In this document: positions 12,115 to 24,100 of the stretch, one piece after another
Position numbering within the stretch: position 1 is the first letter of the stretch
Layout of the letters: every line of letters begins with the position of its first letter
DNA from: Cladobotryum mycophilum
Lineage: Eukaryota > Ascomycota > Sordariomycetes > Hypocreales > Hypocreaceae
NCBI GenBank assembly: GCA_036429605.1
Contig: JAVFKD010000016.1
Span: 1,240,001 to 1,304,000 of the forward strand
DNA length: 64,000 nucleotides
Direction of reading: 5' to 3'
Notes under the pieces: model-generated
Told to the model about the DNA's origin: nothing
The model's database searches: none
The model's input: the letters and a program-made list of their open reading frames with translations, nothing else
Made by a program: the position numbers and the translations under genes

Positions 12115-12676
12115 CTAAAACGTCGCCATGATGTAGTGTCTTCTAACACCGGCGTCTCTAGGTTCGACATGTTGCGGACATGCTAATGGGAAGTTGATTA
12201 AGAACGAGTGTGGTGATAATTCGGGCGAAATTGTGTTGTCATTGCTGCTCTGTGGAGAATTGTTAGTCAAGGCCCAATGATTGGGAGTGCTCCGTCTTTA
12301 CATACCACGATTTTGATTGCATTGAGTCTTTGTCCCCTGTGCTAGACTCGCTTCGCGCATCGCTCCCTGAAGGATATGGATGCAAGTCCTGCATGGACGG
12401 GGCAGAGTCAACTGATGAAGGGGAGGCATAGGCCATCTCGGTATCGAGATTGCTGAGGTCGCTATCAAGACCCATCTCCTTGAAGACGGACCTCCTGCCC
12501 TTTTGGAGGTTGCTGTTGGTCTTGAACAAGGCTACATAGAGCCCAGCACCCTCACGCAGACGGTCTTGGGTGTTCTGGTGATGGAACTTGGGTCGGGTAG
12601 GCGGAGAGACTTTTGATGATGATAGAGGCAACATGGTGGAGGCAGAGGCGGTAGCAGGAGTAGAGGCAGTGGTCAT
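12115..12676 (-). CDS. Small Ser/Pro-rich protein of unknown function
   Basis: I do not recognise a family. Two minus-strand exons, 12676-12306 and 12244-12115, give 166 residues. The donor is GTATGT with a TTGACTAAC branch site. Using the CAG acceptor ending at 12245 keeps 43 further codons open to a TAG stop; the upstream ACAG acceptor would stop at once. The N-terminus is Thr/Ala/Ser-rich. The middle (RLREGAGLYVALFKTNSNLQ, then KGRRSVFKEMGLDSD) looks like the ordered core, and the rest is Ser-rich and likely disordered. The C-terminal exon reads SPELSPHSFLINFPLACPQH and ends with RRHYIMATF. An in-frame ATG lies upstream at 12862, but I prefer 12676 because the extension looks like leader sequence. 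Possibly a regulatory or conidiation-related phosphoprotein, but that is only a guess. Confidence 0.6.
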
Positions 12677-12837
12677 AATCGTGGGTAAGGTGATTGGATC
12701 AGGTGGATGGATGGACGGGAGGTCTCCTGGGTAATATGCACAGTTGACGATCCTTGGGAGCAGATAAACAAGAAGATGGATGAACCTTGGGAGGCGCAGC
12801 AGCCCTAAGCTCGAGGATATAAGGGATTTGAGATGGT

Positions 12838-12855
12838 GATATATATAGTATATAG
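12838..12855 (-). promoter_or_regulatory. Candidate TATA element for the 12115-12676 gene
   Basis: An ATATATATAGTATATAG stretch lies about 165 bp upstream of the chosen start codon of the small Ser/Pro-rich gene. Its position fits a core promoter with a leader of ~130 nt. This is sequence resemblance only. Confidence 0.3.
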
Positions 12856-13010
12856 AGATCACTGGAGAAGCATAGCAGGGCGAGCGATGGAGACGAAAGA
12901 GAAAAAAGGCCTTGCCGAGGACTGGGGCTTTTCAGCATACAAGTATTGTCACAATATCGTCGGGTCCGAGGCTAGTCTCTGATGGATTTGTGGATTCTCG
13001 GAGTGTAAGC

Positions 13011-13034
13011 CAAGACCAAGACCAAGACCAAGAC
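13011..13034. repeat. CAAGAC hexanucleotide repeat, four copies
   Basis: Four exact CAAGAC units in tandem within non-coding sequence. A simple microsatellite. Confidence 0.85.
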
Positions 13035-14370
13035 CATCCCCACACACAAGATCTGCTCTTGAGACCCAGGCCAGGTTTAGTCATGTCGAGTGGGATGGTG
13101 GTGCGGGTTCCCATTTGAGCTGGTTGTGTTGGTGTAGTGCGTCTTGGCATGAATGGGATTTTTGCTTTCCTGTTGGGAAACGACATCATAGGGTGACTTT
13201 TTTTGCCTTTTCTCTCCGATGAGGGACCGAGCCGGATGAACTGATCAGAGAGAGTCATTGTGCTACCATTTTTTTTTTGGTATATCGTATGTTGTTTGTT
13301 TGTCAATTAGGCATGAATGTTCCGGAATCTGGAGGACTCGACAAGGGGGGCCTTGCAGAAGTGGTGACTTCACCGAGCCAGGGTCTTGATGTCTGCAATC
13401 GCGATCCCAGAGAAGCGTGCATATGCGACATGTGTTTCCCCCTCTCCTCCGCCGCTCATCCCATCCCATCCACCATCTTCTTTGGTCTCCCGCGGTAACG
13501 GCCATATGCGCGCTTATCCCACAGTAAACAAACACCGAGAGAAACCCACCAAAAGAAAAAAAGACCCGAGACCAAGGAAACTTATTGTGGATTTTGCTGA
13601 GTCAGGGTGGCGCCTTCTTTTCTTTTCTTTTTCGTATCTGCCCGTGTTGGGTAAAGAGAGAAAACAAAAGTGAGGCGGAGGATTGAAACATTGCAAACGC
13701 ATAGTCTACAGGTATGTATGTTATGTTATGTTGTTTGAATGGATTGAGTTGGGATCAGCATTTTCGTGGTGGCCGGTTTGGCAAATGAATGCCATGGAAG
13801 GAAGTTGCGAGTGGTGTATTGATGACATCATTCGCAAGCGGCAAAACCCTGATTGAAAGCACAGTATGTATTGGATCAAATTTACTGTACGATCTAACCA
13901 AGCTATCACCTATTCAGACAGTACGTAAACCCAGTAGTCTAATACTCACACTTTACAGAGTACAGCCTACCTCTCTCCCGGCTGTACCCTCACCCGAGGC
14001 CCAATCAATCATCAGCTTTTTGTCTTCTCCATTGAAAAGACTCTGAAAGCAGTAATCGCCTATTTCTTCCCGCCGTGTCTTAAATTTCCAAGTATCCATT
14101 GCTTATCTAACCTGGAACCCTAGAATCTAAGCCCTCTTGCCCGGGAGAGTCACAGAGTCAATCCCCTCTCACCAAAAGAGGAAGCTCAATGACAAATGTA
14201 CAATGCCGATGCGAGTTGTGTCAATGCTCAAAGGTCACGACACGAGGACGGGCGGCTGTGAGGTCTGTGAGGTCTGTTCTGTGACTGACATACATACGTA
14301 CATACATTCATTCTTCATCGGTAAAGCCGTGAAATGGGTCGCCACCGATTAAAGTTTGCCTTGAATAACT

Positions 14371-14383
14371 GGGGGGGGGGGGG
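14371..14383. repeat. G13 homopolymer
   Basis: A run of 13 G on the plus strand in non-coding sequence. Its length is likely to be unreliable in any assembly. Confidence 0.8.
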
Positions 14384-14735
14384 CTGTTGGGAGGCTTATA
14401 TGATAAGCAGTAGTCGTATCAGTAGCACTTTTGCCCAGTAAAAGTCACGTTGCAGTGGCGGCGGTAGAGTCGAGTTGAGTTTCTTGTTTTCCATGGTTGC
14501 ATTTGAATCCCATCCATTGCCCATTGCATGAACTCCATGATATGCACTCGATCCTCTATCGAACTAATAATCCTTCTCGTCTCACTAACCCGGACGCTTC
14601 ATAGTCCATTCCTCGATGTTACCAATCGGCTTCCCTCCGACTCGGTAGCCTTTTGCCCTGCTCTCATGAACCTCACAACACCATGCACTGCAATGCACCG
14701 TGCCTGATCCTTCAATAGCCTCCTCATGCATCCTT

Positions 14736-15869
14736 TCAGTGGTTTGTGCCTTGGGAGTTTATGGCCGCCAACCGCATATTGATATACTCTGTCGCGCTCA
14801 CCGGCTCATACTTCTTCGGTCTATCCGGTCCCCAGCATCCAGGCACGCAGTCAACCGTCTTCTCTTTATCTACCCCGCAAAAGTACGCCATCGAATATCT
14901 CGCCTTTGTCATGCGTCCCTTGGATTTGTCGTCTTCTTTCTCCCCTTCTGCTAGAGGCGGCGCCACAACCCGGTGCATCGTCGACCTGAGCTCGTCATTG
15001 CTCCAGCGCATTAGCAAGTCCGCAATGTTGACCACCGCCGTGCCGGGAATATACGGCACAGGATTAAACTTTCCCTGCTCGTAAATGTCCTCGATCTCTA
15101 GGCCACCGATGTCGTCTTGGAACAAAATCGTGATGGTTCCAAAATCGGTATGCGCCGCGACTCTCTCCGCCCTGCCCTGCCGGAGGATTTCTTCCTCAAC
15201 GGGCGGGTAATGCAACAGACGAATCTGGTTGTCCTTGTTCCTGTGATAGTCCACGAAGAAGTCCTTTTCCAGTCTCATGCCAATGGCAATAAGCTTCAAG
15301 ATTTCCAACTCAGCCGCATAAAGAGTCTCGTAAAATTCCACAAAGTACTCTCGGAAGCCGGGCAGCACAGCCGGCGGAAGCCAGACATTGAACAAGACAT
15401 CGTCATCTTCACGTCCCATATCGAACGACTCCTTCACATCCGGAACCTTGCGGCGTTCCGTAATGGACGCTTCATCAAAGATCATCTGAGAGACCTTTTC
15501 GCGTCCAACGCTAGAGTACCCCCGCTGATGCCATGTTGCTTCCGGATGGGGTGCCTTATCCTTGTCGCTCTGCGGCAGGGCAAAGAATTGCCGACTCTAA
15601 GTGGATGTACATATCGATCAGCATCGATGGGCTATAGTAAATTGACGTATATGCCCCATGGTAACAGATGAAGAGCGCCGACTTACCCATCGAAAGGCCT
15701 CATTCAGGGCATCTTCGGGTATCCCGTGGTTTTTCACGTAGGCAAATCCCACATTCTTGAAGGCTTCATACAGCCCCTTTGCAGTCTTGGCTGTAGCCTC
15801 ATCGGAGCCGATACGGGACGGCGCGAGGTCGATGATCGGAATGCTCATATTGTGGCCGGTGACGGACAT
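14736..15869 (-). CDS. 2-oxoglutarate/Fe(II)-dependent oxygenase, isopenicillin-N-synthase-like
   Basis: A non-heme iron dioxygenase of the family that includes isopenicillin N synthase, flavanone hydroxylases and many fungal secondary-metabolism enzymes. Two minus-strand exons, 15869-15687 and 15596-14736, give 347 residues; the 90-nt intron has a GTAAGT donor and a TTAG acceptor and falls between codons. The N-terminal DIOX_N part reads IPIIDLAPSRIG and NVGFAYVKNHGIPEDAL. The catalytic domain carries HTDFGTITILF (first His and Asp of the iron triad), STMHRVVAP (second His) and ARYSMAYF (the Arg-x-Ser that binds 2-oxoglutarate), so the protein looks active. The substrate cannot be read from sequence. 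Two in-frame ATGs occur at the start; I chose the first, giving MSVTGHNM. It is not beside an obvious biosynthetic cluster. Confidence 0.9.
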
Positions 15870-16650
15870 CTCGATGAAAACTGATGCTAATCTAGAATGG
15901 GATATTGTCCCTTTGCTTATAGTTGTTTTATCTTTGCTCTCAGGCAGTTGTAAATTGGCATGTAATGTGAATATCTGACAAGAGTGAGTGTTCAGAACGC
16001 AACCAATGAGATTGAAGGAACCCCTCACTCGGTGATCAGTTCGCATCCTTCCGAGACATTTGCAATATGTAAGAAATGGATGATATCACCACTTGGGTAC
16101 TTTGCTGACTAGATGAAGCAACAAAAGGCATTCATTGTATTTATGGCGACGTCAAATGGGTACCTGCCACGAAGCCCTTCCATCACAGCGCTCTGCATAT
16201 ATCGTCATTTCTTTTGTCGTGAAACAAACCACGAATATTCCACACGGCCACAGACTTGATGCGTTGGGCATGTGGTGTGCATTGTAGTAGTAAGCATTTG
16301 ATGATGAGATTAACCGCAGAAGACGTGGTGCGCAATCCGATGTTTTCTTGACGATTGATAGAAGGACTATGATGATCTCGATATATTAAAACAAGTTAAA
16401 TTTATAACACATATATTCCAATTACTGAAAAGGTCATACCGTAATACTGGTGCACTTGGGTATTCAAAGCTTTGAGTTGACCCATAGAAGAAAAAAGAAG
16501 AGTTACTGGACAAGACCCCCAGCGACGTAAGAAACTACCAAGGGTAGCCTGAGCAGAACATAATGAAGTAGTAAACTGAAGTCGGGTTGCTAGCTTCAAG
16601 GGACTTCCATATGAAATGAATAAGATACAGGATTCTGATAAAAACATGCT
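15870..16650. other. Tandem intergenic region (oxygenase promoter, receptor 3' flank)
   Basis: About 780 bp between two minus-strand genes. It should hold the oxygenase promoter on its left and the 3' end of the NB-ARC/TPR gene on its right. No gene is supported. Confidence 0.4.
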
Positions 16651-19600
16651 CTAACGACTCCACTTTTCCAAGGCTTCTATAGATGACAAGGTTTTTGGAT
16701 ATTCTGGGCCAAGAATCCGCTGCCGAGCCTGGACACAATCCTTCATCAACGCCATGGCATCTGCATGCCGACCTTGAGCTTTCCAAGTAGAAGCAAGGTT
16801 AGCCATGCTGATCAATGTGTCAGGATGATCTACCCCAAACTTCATCTTGCGAGTTTCCATCACTTGTATCCCTAGTTTCTCAGCCTCATCCCATCGACCT
16901 TGGGATTTCCAAGTATAAGCAAGATTAGCCATGCTAATCAGTGTGTCAGGATGATCTGCCCCGAGCTTCATCTTATGAGTCTCTACCACTTGTATCCCTA
17001 GTTTCTCAGCCTCATCCCATCGGCCCTGGTTGCAAAATATTGACACTAGATCACTCATACTAGTCAGTGTGTCAGGATGGTCTACCCCGAGCTTTATCTT
17101 GCGGGTCTCCATCACTTGTTTCCCTAGTTTCTCAGCATCATTCCATCGTCCCTGGTTTATATACGTTGACGCTAGGATGGCCATGCTGCTTATCGTCTTG
17201 AGATGGTCTGGCCCAAGCTTCGTCGTACGAGCCTTCCATGATTTATAAGCCATTCGTTCTGCAACATCGTATCTTCCTTGCGATTCCGCATAACATGACC
17301 CATTGTATAGAAGAGTCGCCCAACTCTCTAGACTGCTATCGCTCGGTCGATAATTAACTGCAGCTTCAACATGGGCAAAAAGCGTCTGACAAGTTGCCCA
17401 GTTGCTGTAGTCTCCTGTTGGGAACGCCGCCGCTAGCCGCTCAATGAATTGCTGCTTAAACGGCTCCTGCAGTCCAGAGGCATCCAGACTTTTCCTTGTC
17501 GATAGCTGTACGAGCCCGTGCATCTTAAATATATCGCCTTCCTCGTTCATTGTAATGAGGCAGTAGTCCCTCAACATCGCTATATCATCTTCAAATCCAT
17601 CATCAAAGTCGTCTGAGTCGTCTGAGTCGTTGCTCATATCGCAATCGCTACCATCCAATTCCAAGTCTTTCGTCTTGTCGGGGCTATTTGCTCGTGTTGT
17701 GCCTTTGGTCTGTTTAGAAGGTTTAAGAAGTTCCTCGGGGATGCCTTGTGGATCAAAGAAGCTCATAAGTGACAGGAGATCGGCCGCAGATAATCTTTTA
17801 GAGCGGATATAGTCAAAAGATATCTGCCAGGTCGTGAGAATAGCGTTCGACGCGCCTCCATCACGACGGAGGTCACCAGCATCATGCCCCAGAAGCCGAA
17901 ATTTTTTCCGCTCGCTCTCTTGGAATTCGGCCAAGTACTTGTCGAGAGAACTCCGCGGCGCCCGAGCTTGTATATAAGCTGCCGCCTGGCTGATGGCCAG
18001 CGGGATCAAGTCGAGTGCTTTTATAAGATTAGTCGCCACGCCTACATCTGAGAGCGATTCCAATCTCTTCTCTAGGAGAGTAAGGGCATCCGCCTCCGTC
18101 ATAGGCCCAACGTCAATCAGGTTTCGGGGTTTATTCCCAGTCAACCTGGAGCCTAGGTTTCTATCGCGAGTTGTGATGATAATGGAACCATTTTGACTCT
18201 GCGGCAAGTACGTTGCTAACGACTGGCTGTTAGGAGAGTCTCCGCTCGTTTTGTAGAAGACATCATAATCATCGGCGCTATCGAGAACCATGAACCATCG
18301 GCCATTCTGCTCGTTGGCTAACCAATTGTACACAAGCTGCGGAATGTTGGCCTGAGGTTGGTTCCGTCCGCGCAGCTTGACGCTGTTCGCGATTGTTCTG
18401 AAGCCTTCTTCGACACGTGCCCGAGTACCGGCATGGATCCAGAATACCCATATCTTAGCCTGCCTCGCTGCAATCCGGTGGACGAACTCGATGGCCAGCT
18501 GCGATTTACCGACGCCCCCTAGGCCCACAAGGGCCACACGACCGGCTAGCTGAGAGCATTGTTGGTCGATGCGGTTAAGAATATCCCCGCGATCGACGAA
18601 ATCGGGGTCACGCGAGAAACGGATTGATGCGAATGGCATTGGCGGCGTCCTAGCACGAAGATCCTCTGAACCTATTGTTTCCGGTAGAAATGTATCACTC
18701 ACTACAGAGGATTTATTCTTGCGAAGCACATCTTGCCAATCAATGTAAGAGTCGCAATACGGGATGCTATCATCTAACAAATAGTCATCCATATCCATGC
18801 TGTCGTTTTCTTGTACTGACAAGCCATGTATCGTGTCTATCTCCTGTTCAAGGTATTGTTCTATTGAGCCAACGCGTGATGAGTCATAGTCAGTGCCTCC
18901 AGGCAAATTCTGATCATCTGCTAAAATGTCCGATACAACATCCATGGATATCATACGCAACGTTAAAAGCAAAATCGCTCGCAGATGCGCAGCTACATGG
19001 CTTGCGATCTTTTCTACGCTTAGGCGTTGGCTTTGAAAGGATTCGATTTGAGGGGTTGGCCCCGTCTGCTCAGTTACCGGTTGTATGTGGCCAGTGGCTG
19101 TCTTAATACGCTTGTGGCTATCGCCAAATTCTGCATCCTCAAGGGGAGTTTTTGGAGGTGATTTTTCTGCGGCTGTTTTCTTGTTATCACTCTCTTGTTC
19201 GTCCTTCATGGAAAAACAGCATAATGGACAGATATCCTGTGGGTGAGGGGATCGGAACCGGCTCTGTCCTGCAATAATTTGAACCTGTGAATCAGGAAAG
19301 ATTTTGCCATGTAACTCCAAAATGTGATCGGAGAGGTCTTGTTCCCTAGAGAATGTGGTATCATGACTGTTACATAAAGGGCAGATCCAATGCACCGGCA
19401 AATGTACTTCTCGGTGCCAGTTTTGACCATGGACCTCGAGCATATGGTTGAACCACATCCTAGAAGTTGGGAATTTTTTTAATGGCTCGCTGCATTTCTC
19501 AGAGATGCAAATGAAAGGCTCGAAATCTTTGTTTACGTGTTGCCTAGGAACTCAGTACGTGTAAGACTCTTTATGTATTAATATAGAAAGGATAGGGATC

Positions 19601-20664
19601 ATACTTCCACTTCTCCCCTTCGAACTCATCTTTTAGGAGAGGGCAAAAGCACCATTCGCAAACCAAACCTTCGTTCGATGATCGAGGGTAATCTATCTGG
19701 TGAACCAAAATAGACCTTGTATTACTCTTCACGGAGCCACCTTTCCACTGCCGACGCATGTTCTCGAACTCCCGACTGTCCAGAGACGTGAGTTTGGAAT
19801 TCTTAGACCGATGTGATATATGGTCTGAATGATACCGAGGAATAGGTCGAGATAATGGTTTGCTTAAATCTTGTTGGGTAGAAGATATTAGTGGCTGAGA
19901 AACCTTTGACGTCTCCGCCTCTGCGCTTGAAGCCGGCTCTTCATTGATGATAGATAATGGTGTTCGAGTTCGATGCTGGAGCTTCTTTTGCCGAGACTGT
20001 CGAAAGCAAAATTTCTCATACATTTCGGTCATTGCTCGGACAAGTTGCTCAAGAAGAGTGGTGTTGGCGCCCGGGTAAATTGAATTAATGGCCAGATGCG
20101 CGACCTCTTCGAACGAGGTAGAGTTAAAACTTTCAGCGAATTTTCTGACTTTTGTGATTTGATTTGCTACTAAAGACCGTTGAATAGCCGCACCGAGACG
20201 ATTGAGACGTTCAACAGCCCCTTCAATTCCACTTAGGCTTTCCACACTGATCTGGAGTTGATGTGATAAGGGCTCGTTCGAGTTGGTGGTCTTAATATCC
20301 TTTCTATCAAGAGTATTATCGGTTTGAAAGACTATAAAGACTATAAGTTTTTATTGTCATGTAGAAAATAAGCGTAAAACGCACGATGAGTCAGATTCCT
20401 CTTCATGATATCCAGCAAACGAAGCACCAGATCTTGGATTTCGATGTGGCGTCGAAGTCTACGATCAAGACACATCTCTGGCACTGCGAATACGCCTAAG
20501 AAGGCTGCCCATGCCGCAAATCTTTGTTGGTACTCCTCCATAACCTTCGCACCATTTATATCAGCTTCATTTTTGGCTCTTAACATCTGTTCTGAGAATA
20601 ATTTTTCGCATTCGCATGCAAGCTCAAAGATTGGCTCTTTAGATTCGGTAGAGATTGGATCCAT
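16651..20664 (-). CDS. NLR-type receptor: N-terminal fungal domain, C2H2 fingers, NB-ARC, TPR
   Basis: Intracellular STAND-class receptor of the kind used by fungi in non-self recognition and programmed cell death. Three minus-strand exons: 20664-20385, 20331-19605 and 19543-16651, giving 1,299 residues. The N-terminal 300 residues match the unnamed domain that precedes zinc fingers in many fungal receptors (RFAAWAAFLGVFAVPE; GIEGAVERLNRLGAAI). Around residues 310-450 are Cys/His finger-like motifs (CEWCF; ICISEKC then HMLEVH; ICPLCN then HILELH). NB-ARC follows: P-loop VGLGGVGKSQ near 675-683 and Walker B-like FMVLDSADD near 760. Residues ~1065-1295 are kinesin-light-chain-type TPRs. Intron 2 is well supported (GTATGA, TCCTAG). 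Intron 1 (GTGCGT, 53 nt) is less certain, since a one-base frameshift would also explain the frame change. The gene is divergent from the DUF7580-PNP gene. Ligand and effector are unknown. Confidence 0.88.
16762..17200 (-). repeat. 126-bp periodic TPR-coding repeats inside the receptor gene
   Basis: The 3' part of the receptor contains near-identical units of 126 bp (42 codons). For example, GTGTCAGGATGATC recurs at 16817 and 16943 and, with one change, at 17069. The encoded units read like GRWDEAEKLGIQVMETRKMK followed by VDHPDTLISMANLA. High DNA identity between neighbouring repeats implies recent duplication or gene conversion. Confidence 0.85.
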
Positions 20665-21139
20665 GATGGTTCAACCAAAGGCAGCGGCAAAGGAGAGCAA
20701 GATGCAAACCCAGATGTTCATTTAGTGTCAGGCCCGGGGAGCATGAAGGGTGGGTGTAGTCATGCATAAGATTAGAGTACTACTTTGCAGAGAAAACATA
20801 CGTTAGAAGAATTTGAAGATGGAGGGAACTCAAAGATGTTCAATTCAGGAACTGGTCATTTTTAGAAGTCTTCGATCTGGACTCAACCCCGCCCAGATGG
20901 ATGTCGGTTTCAGGGTCAAAGTAGGTAAGCCGAGCTCGTACGTGAACTAATCACTTCCTCAAGTCCATGTAGGCCACTTAAGCAAATGGATCCATACTAA
21001 CCCCTCAAGCTTTACCCCGCCTACATATGTAACCGTCTTTTATTCCTTAGCCTTCTCTAGATGCCATAGCTAGCATTAATAGTGCAACATCCCAGAGGTT
21101 TGAGACGACCTAGGATTCTCCGCGAGAAAGAAAAAGGCT
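20665..21139. promoter_or_regulatory. Shared divergent promoter region, receptor and DUF7580-PNP gene
   Basis: The two start codons face away from each other across 475 bp with no other supported gene. This spacing allows shared upstream control of the receptor (minus) and the DUF7580-PNP gene (plus). I found no specific operator or TATA motif that I could defend. Confidence 0.45.
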
Positions 21140-24100
21140 ATGCTTCCAACCAAATCTCTTGGATGGAATTGCTTCCAAGAACTAAAAGTGCGCTTGGCAG
21201 GTCGGCTTGCGGTGTTCACAAGAAGCAGAATTGATGTGATCCCCCTAACCAAATCCCAGAACGATGCTGACTTCTTGGATTGTGACCTTCGCGACATCTT
21301 CAGGACAACAACTTTAGAATTGGATCTCTCATATAGGGATTACCATTCTCTAGACCAAGGGGTATGGGATTTTCTGGCTTCACTCAATGACATGGTCAAC
21401 AAGGATATTGTTTATTCTCTGAAAGCCTTGAACCGCTATGCTTCCGAGTTGCGTAAAGACACCAACCACAAGAATTCCCATCAGGATTCTTACGATATCG
21501 CAGAAATAGGCAACACCTACCCAAATTTAAAGGCGTTGATGTTTTTCTTGGATATGTCGGATAGCGGAACATTTAGTCTAGGGAGTGACCTACGCTCGTC
21601 ACTATTCATATTGCCCAGTGGGGAAGCTGGCGGCCAAGCTATGCGACGAGTAGCAGCTTGGAAAGCGGTTTTGCAACGACTCGTAGCCAGCGCAGATAGG
21701 CCACAGAGTTCGCATGGCCTTTCCCGGTCACAAACGTGTTTAGGCGCGTTAAGGCCTGCAGAATATCAATCTGGCGCGCCTCAAGGTCGAGTTGGCTTTG
21801 TGATGGACGCAATTTTCAAGGAATTTCAACAAGTAAATTGTGGCATGACACATGAAATCAAACTTAGAGTATCGGAAGAACTACATACCGGCGCAGAACA
21901 AACAAAACTCGAAATGCTCGTGTCTTGTCACTCTGGGTGTGACTGGCATGAGGTTGTATGCGATTCTTTTCGGTAATCGGTCCCAGTCATATAGGCTACA
22001 AGTACTCTAGTCTAACAAAGATCTTAGGGCTCCGGTAAACTTAGAGAGAAAAGATAATATCTGCATCTCTATCCAAAAAACGCAGGAACAGCGTACAAAG
22101 CTTCGCCTATTCATTGACCAACGTGGACTCTTCGATGTTACTGATGAGGAGCAGCCAATATCGACATCCCTTCACGACTATAAAGAAGAAGCCCTTAGTT
22201 CATTGTTCGATAAAAACCGGTTTTGTAGGATCAGTACTGGGGCCTATTTGAACGGTCAAGTGCAGGAAAGATTCTATTATCGGGAGAAGATAACTTTGGC
22301 CTTGGCCCTGGCTAGATGCCTTATGGACTTTTTCGGCAAAGAGTTTGACCTTGCTCCTTGTAACTGGAACCCGGAAAACATATTTTTCATGCGCTCCGCT
22401 CGTTCTTATAGAGAGAGCCACTGGTGGTATATCCTGGTAGGGTCACGGTCTCCCAGATTCGAATTTCCTGATATTTACGATAAAATCTGCCCCGGTAATC
22501 CAGTTCTTCTTTCATTTGCAAAACTGTTACTGGAAATTTTGAATGGTGAGAAGATACCGCTGGAAATCGACTCGCAGAGCATCAACAAGAATGTTGGAAA
22601 ATGGGGCGAGATGTGTGGTATCGCTGGCGAGGTGCAAAAAGACGAAGACAGTTTCTTCCTTGAGGCTGTACAAGGATGTCTATATCTACATATGCACTTA
22701 CCAAGACCTGAAGACCAACGAACTACCATACCACCTGGTATTGCTGTGAAAAAAGCAATATATGAACATATCGTCCAGAAACTCGAGCAGGCGCTCAATC
22801 CTAAGGACCTCAAACGGAAACGACAAGAACCTTTTTCCGAGTCCCCTCAAACCAAAAAGCCGTTTACTATTGGATCCCAGGGGATAGTGTATACTCCATT
22901 AGAGGACTCAGACCGGCGAGACCTCAAAAACACTCTTGTCGCTCCATCCTATCACTACAACACGAGCAGTTCGCAGGCGCCTCGGACCTTGCGCGGAGGC
23001 AGTACCGGCTTCTCTGGTGGCAATGTTCCAGTAGGGATCTTACAAAATTAGTACGTAAATCACCACATGAGCAATTTTTAGCCTCTCACCTCATTTCCCC
23101 TATTTCCCTAATTTTCCGCAAAAAAAGGAGCAGGTTGGAATGCTAACTTATATCTAACTCCTGCAGCACAACCATGATGGCTACCGCTCCACCAGGGCGC
23201 GACGGCTTCAGCATCGCCATTATCTGTGCTAATACCACGGAATACAATGCTGTTTGTCAAATTTTTGATGAATTTTGGGACGAGAAAGACGATCAATACG
23301 GAAAAGCTACAGGAGATTACAATACTTACACACCAGGCCGTATCGGCAAACACAACGTTGTCCTTGTTCTTCTCTATCAGATAGGAAAAGCAAATGCCGC
23401 TGCCGCTACCGCTGGAATTAGATCAACTTATGGTGGTCTAGAGCTAGCCCTTCTTGTAGGTATCTGCGGAGGCGTGCCTTTTATTAGTGGCGATGTGGAG
23501 AACGAGATCTTACTCGGTGATGTGGTAATTAGTACATCTATTATCCAGTATGATTTTGGCAAGGAATATCTGGATAATTCATTTCGGACGGATACTGTTA
23601 AAGATAACCTAAGTAAAGCAGCAACGAATATCCGAAGTTTACTACAGATTTTTGAGACAGACCGAGGCCTGGGCCTGCTTCAGAGACAGACATCCCAATT
23701 CCTGGTACAACTCCAAAACAAGGGAAAGGGGGGATGCCGAGTTCTAGCTAAGTACAGCTATCCTGGGACAGCTAAGGATCAATTATTTAAGTCAGATTAT
23801 CTCCACAAGCATCACGGCCTCCTCGCTCATCACTGCAGCATTTGTCATGGCGACCTTGATGCTGTCTGCCAAGATTCTCTTCGCGCGACCTGTGAGGAAC
23901 TGGGATGCGAAGAAACCCATTTAGTCCATAGGGAACGCATTCAAGAAAAGCAGAAGCTTGAACGGAGTGACAATCAAGAGGCCCAGGAGCCTGTGATTCA
24001 TCTCGGTGCTATTGTGTCAGGCGATACAGTTCTAAAGTCAGGGAAAGATCGTGATAAGATTGCGCGGAAGGAAGGTGTTATTGCCTTTGAGATGGAGAGA

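Larger units (their letters stand above)
12677..14735. other. 2.1 kb intergenic region
   Basis: No gene is supported. The left part should hold the promoter and long leader of the 12115-12676 gene. It also contains a CAAGAC repeat at 13011-13034, pyrimidine-rich stretches near 13440-13490, and a G13 run at 14371-14383. The right end is the 3' flank of the oxygenase gene. Confidence 0.45.

Noticed and set aside
12677..12862. Upstream in-frame ATG for the 12115-12676 gene
   Set aside because: The 62-codon extension looks like untranslated leader and lies beside a TATA-like element; start at 12676 preferred, though not proven.
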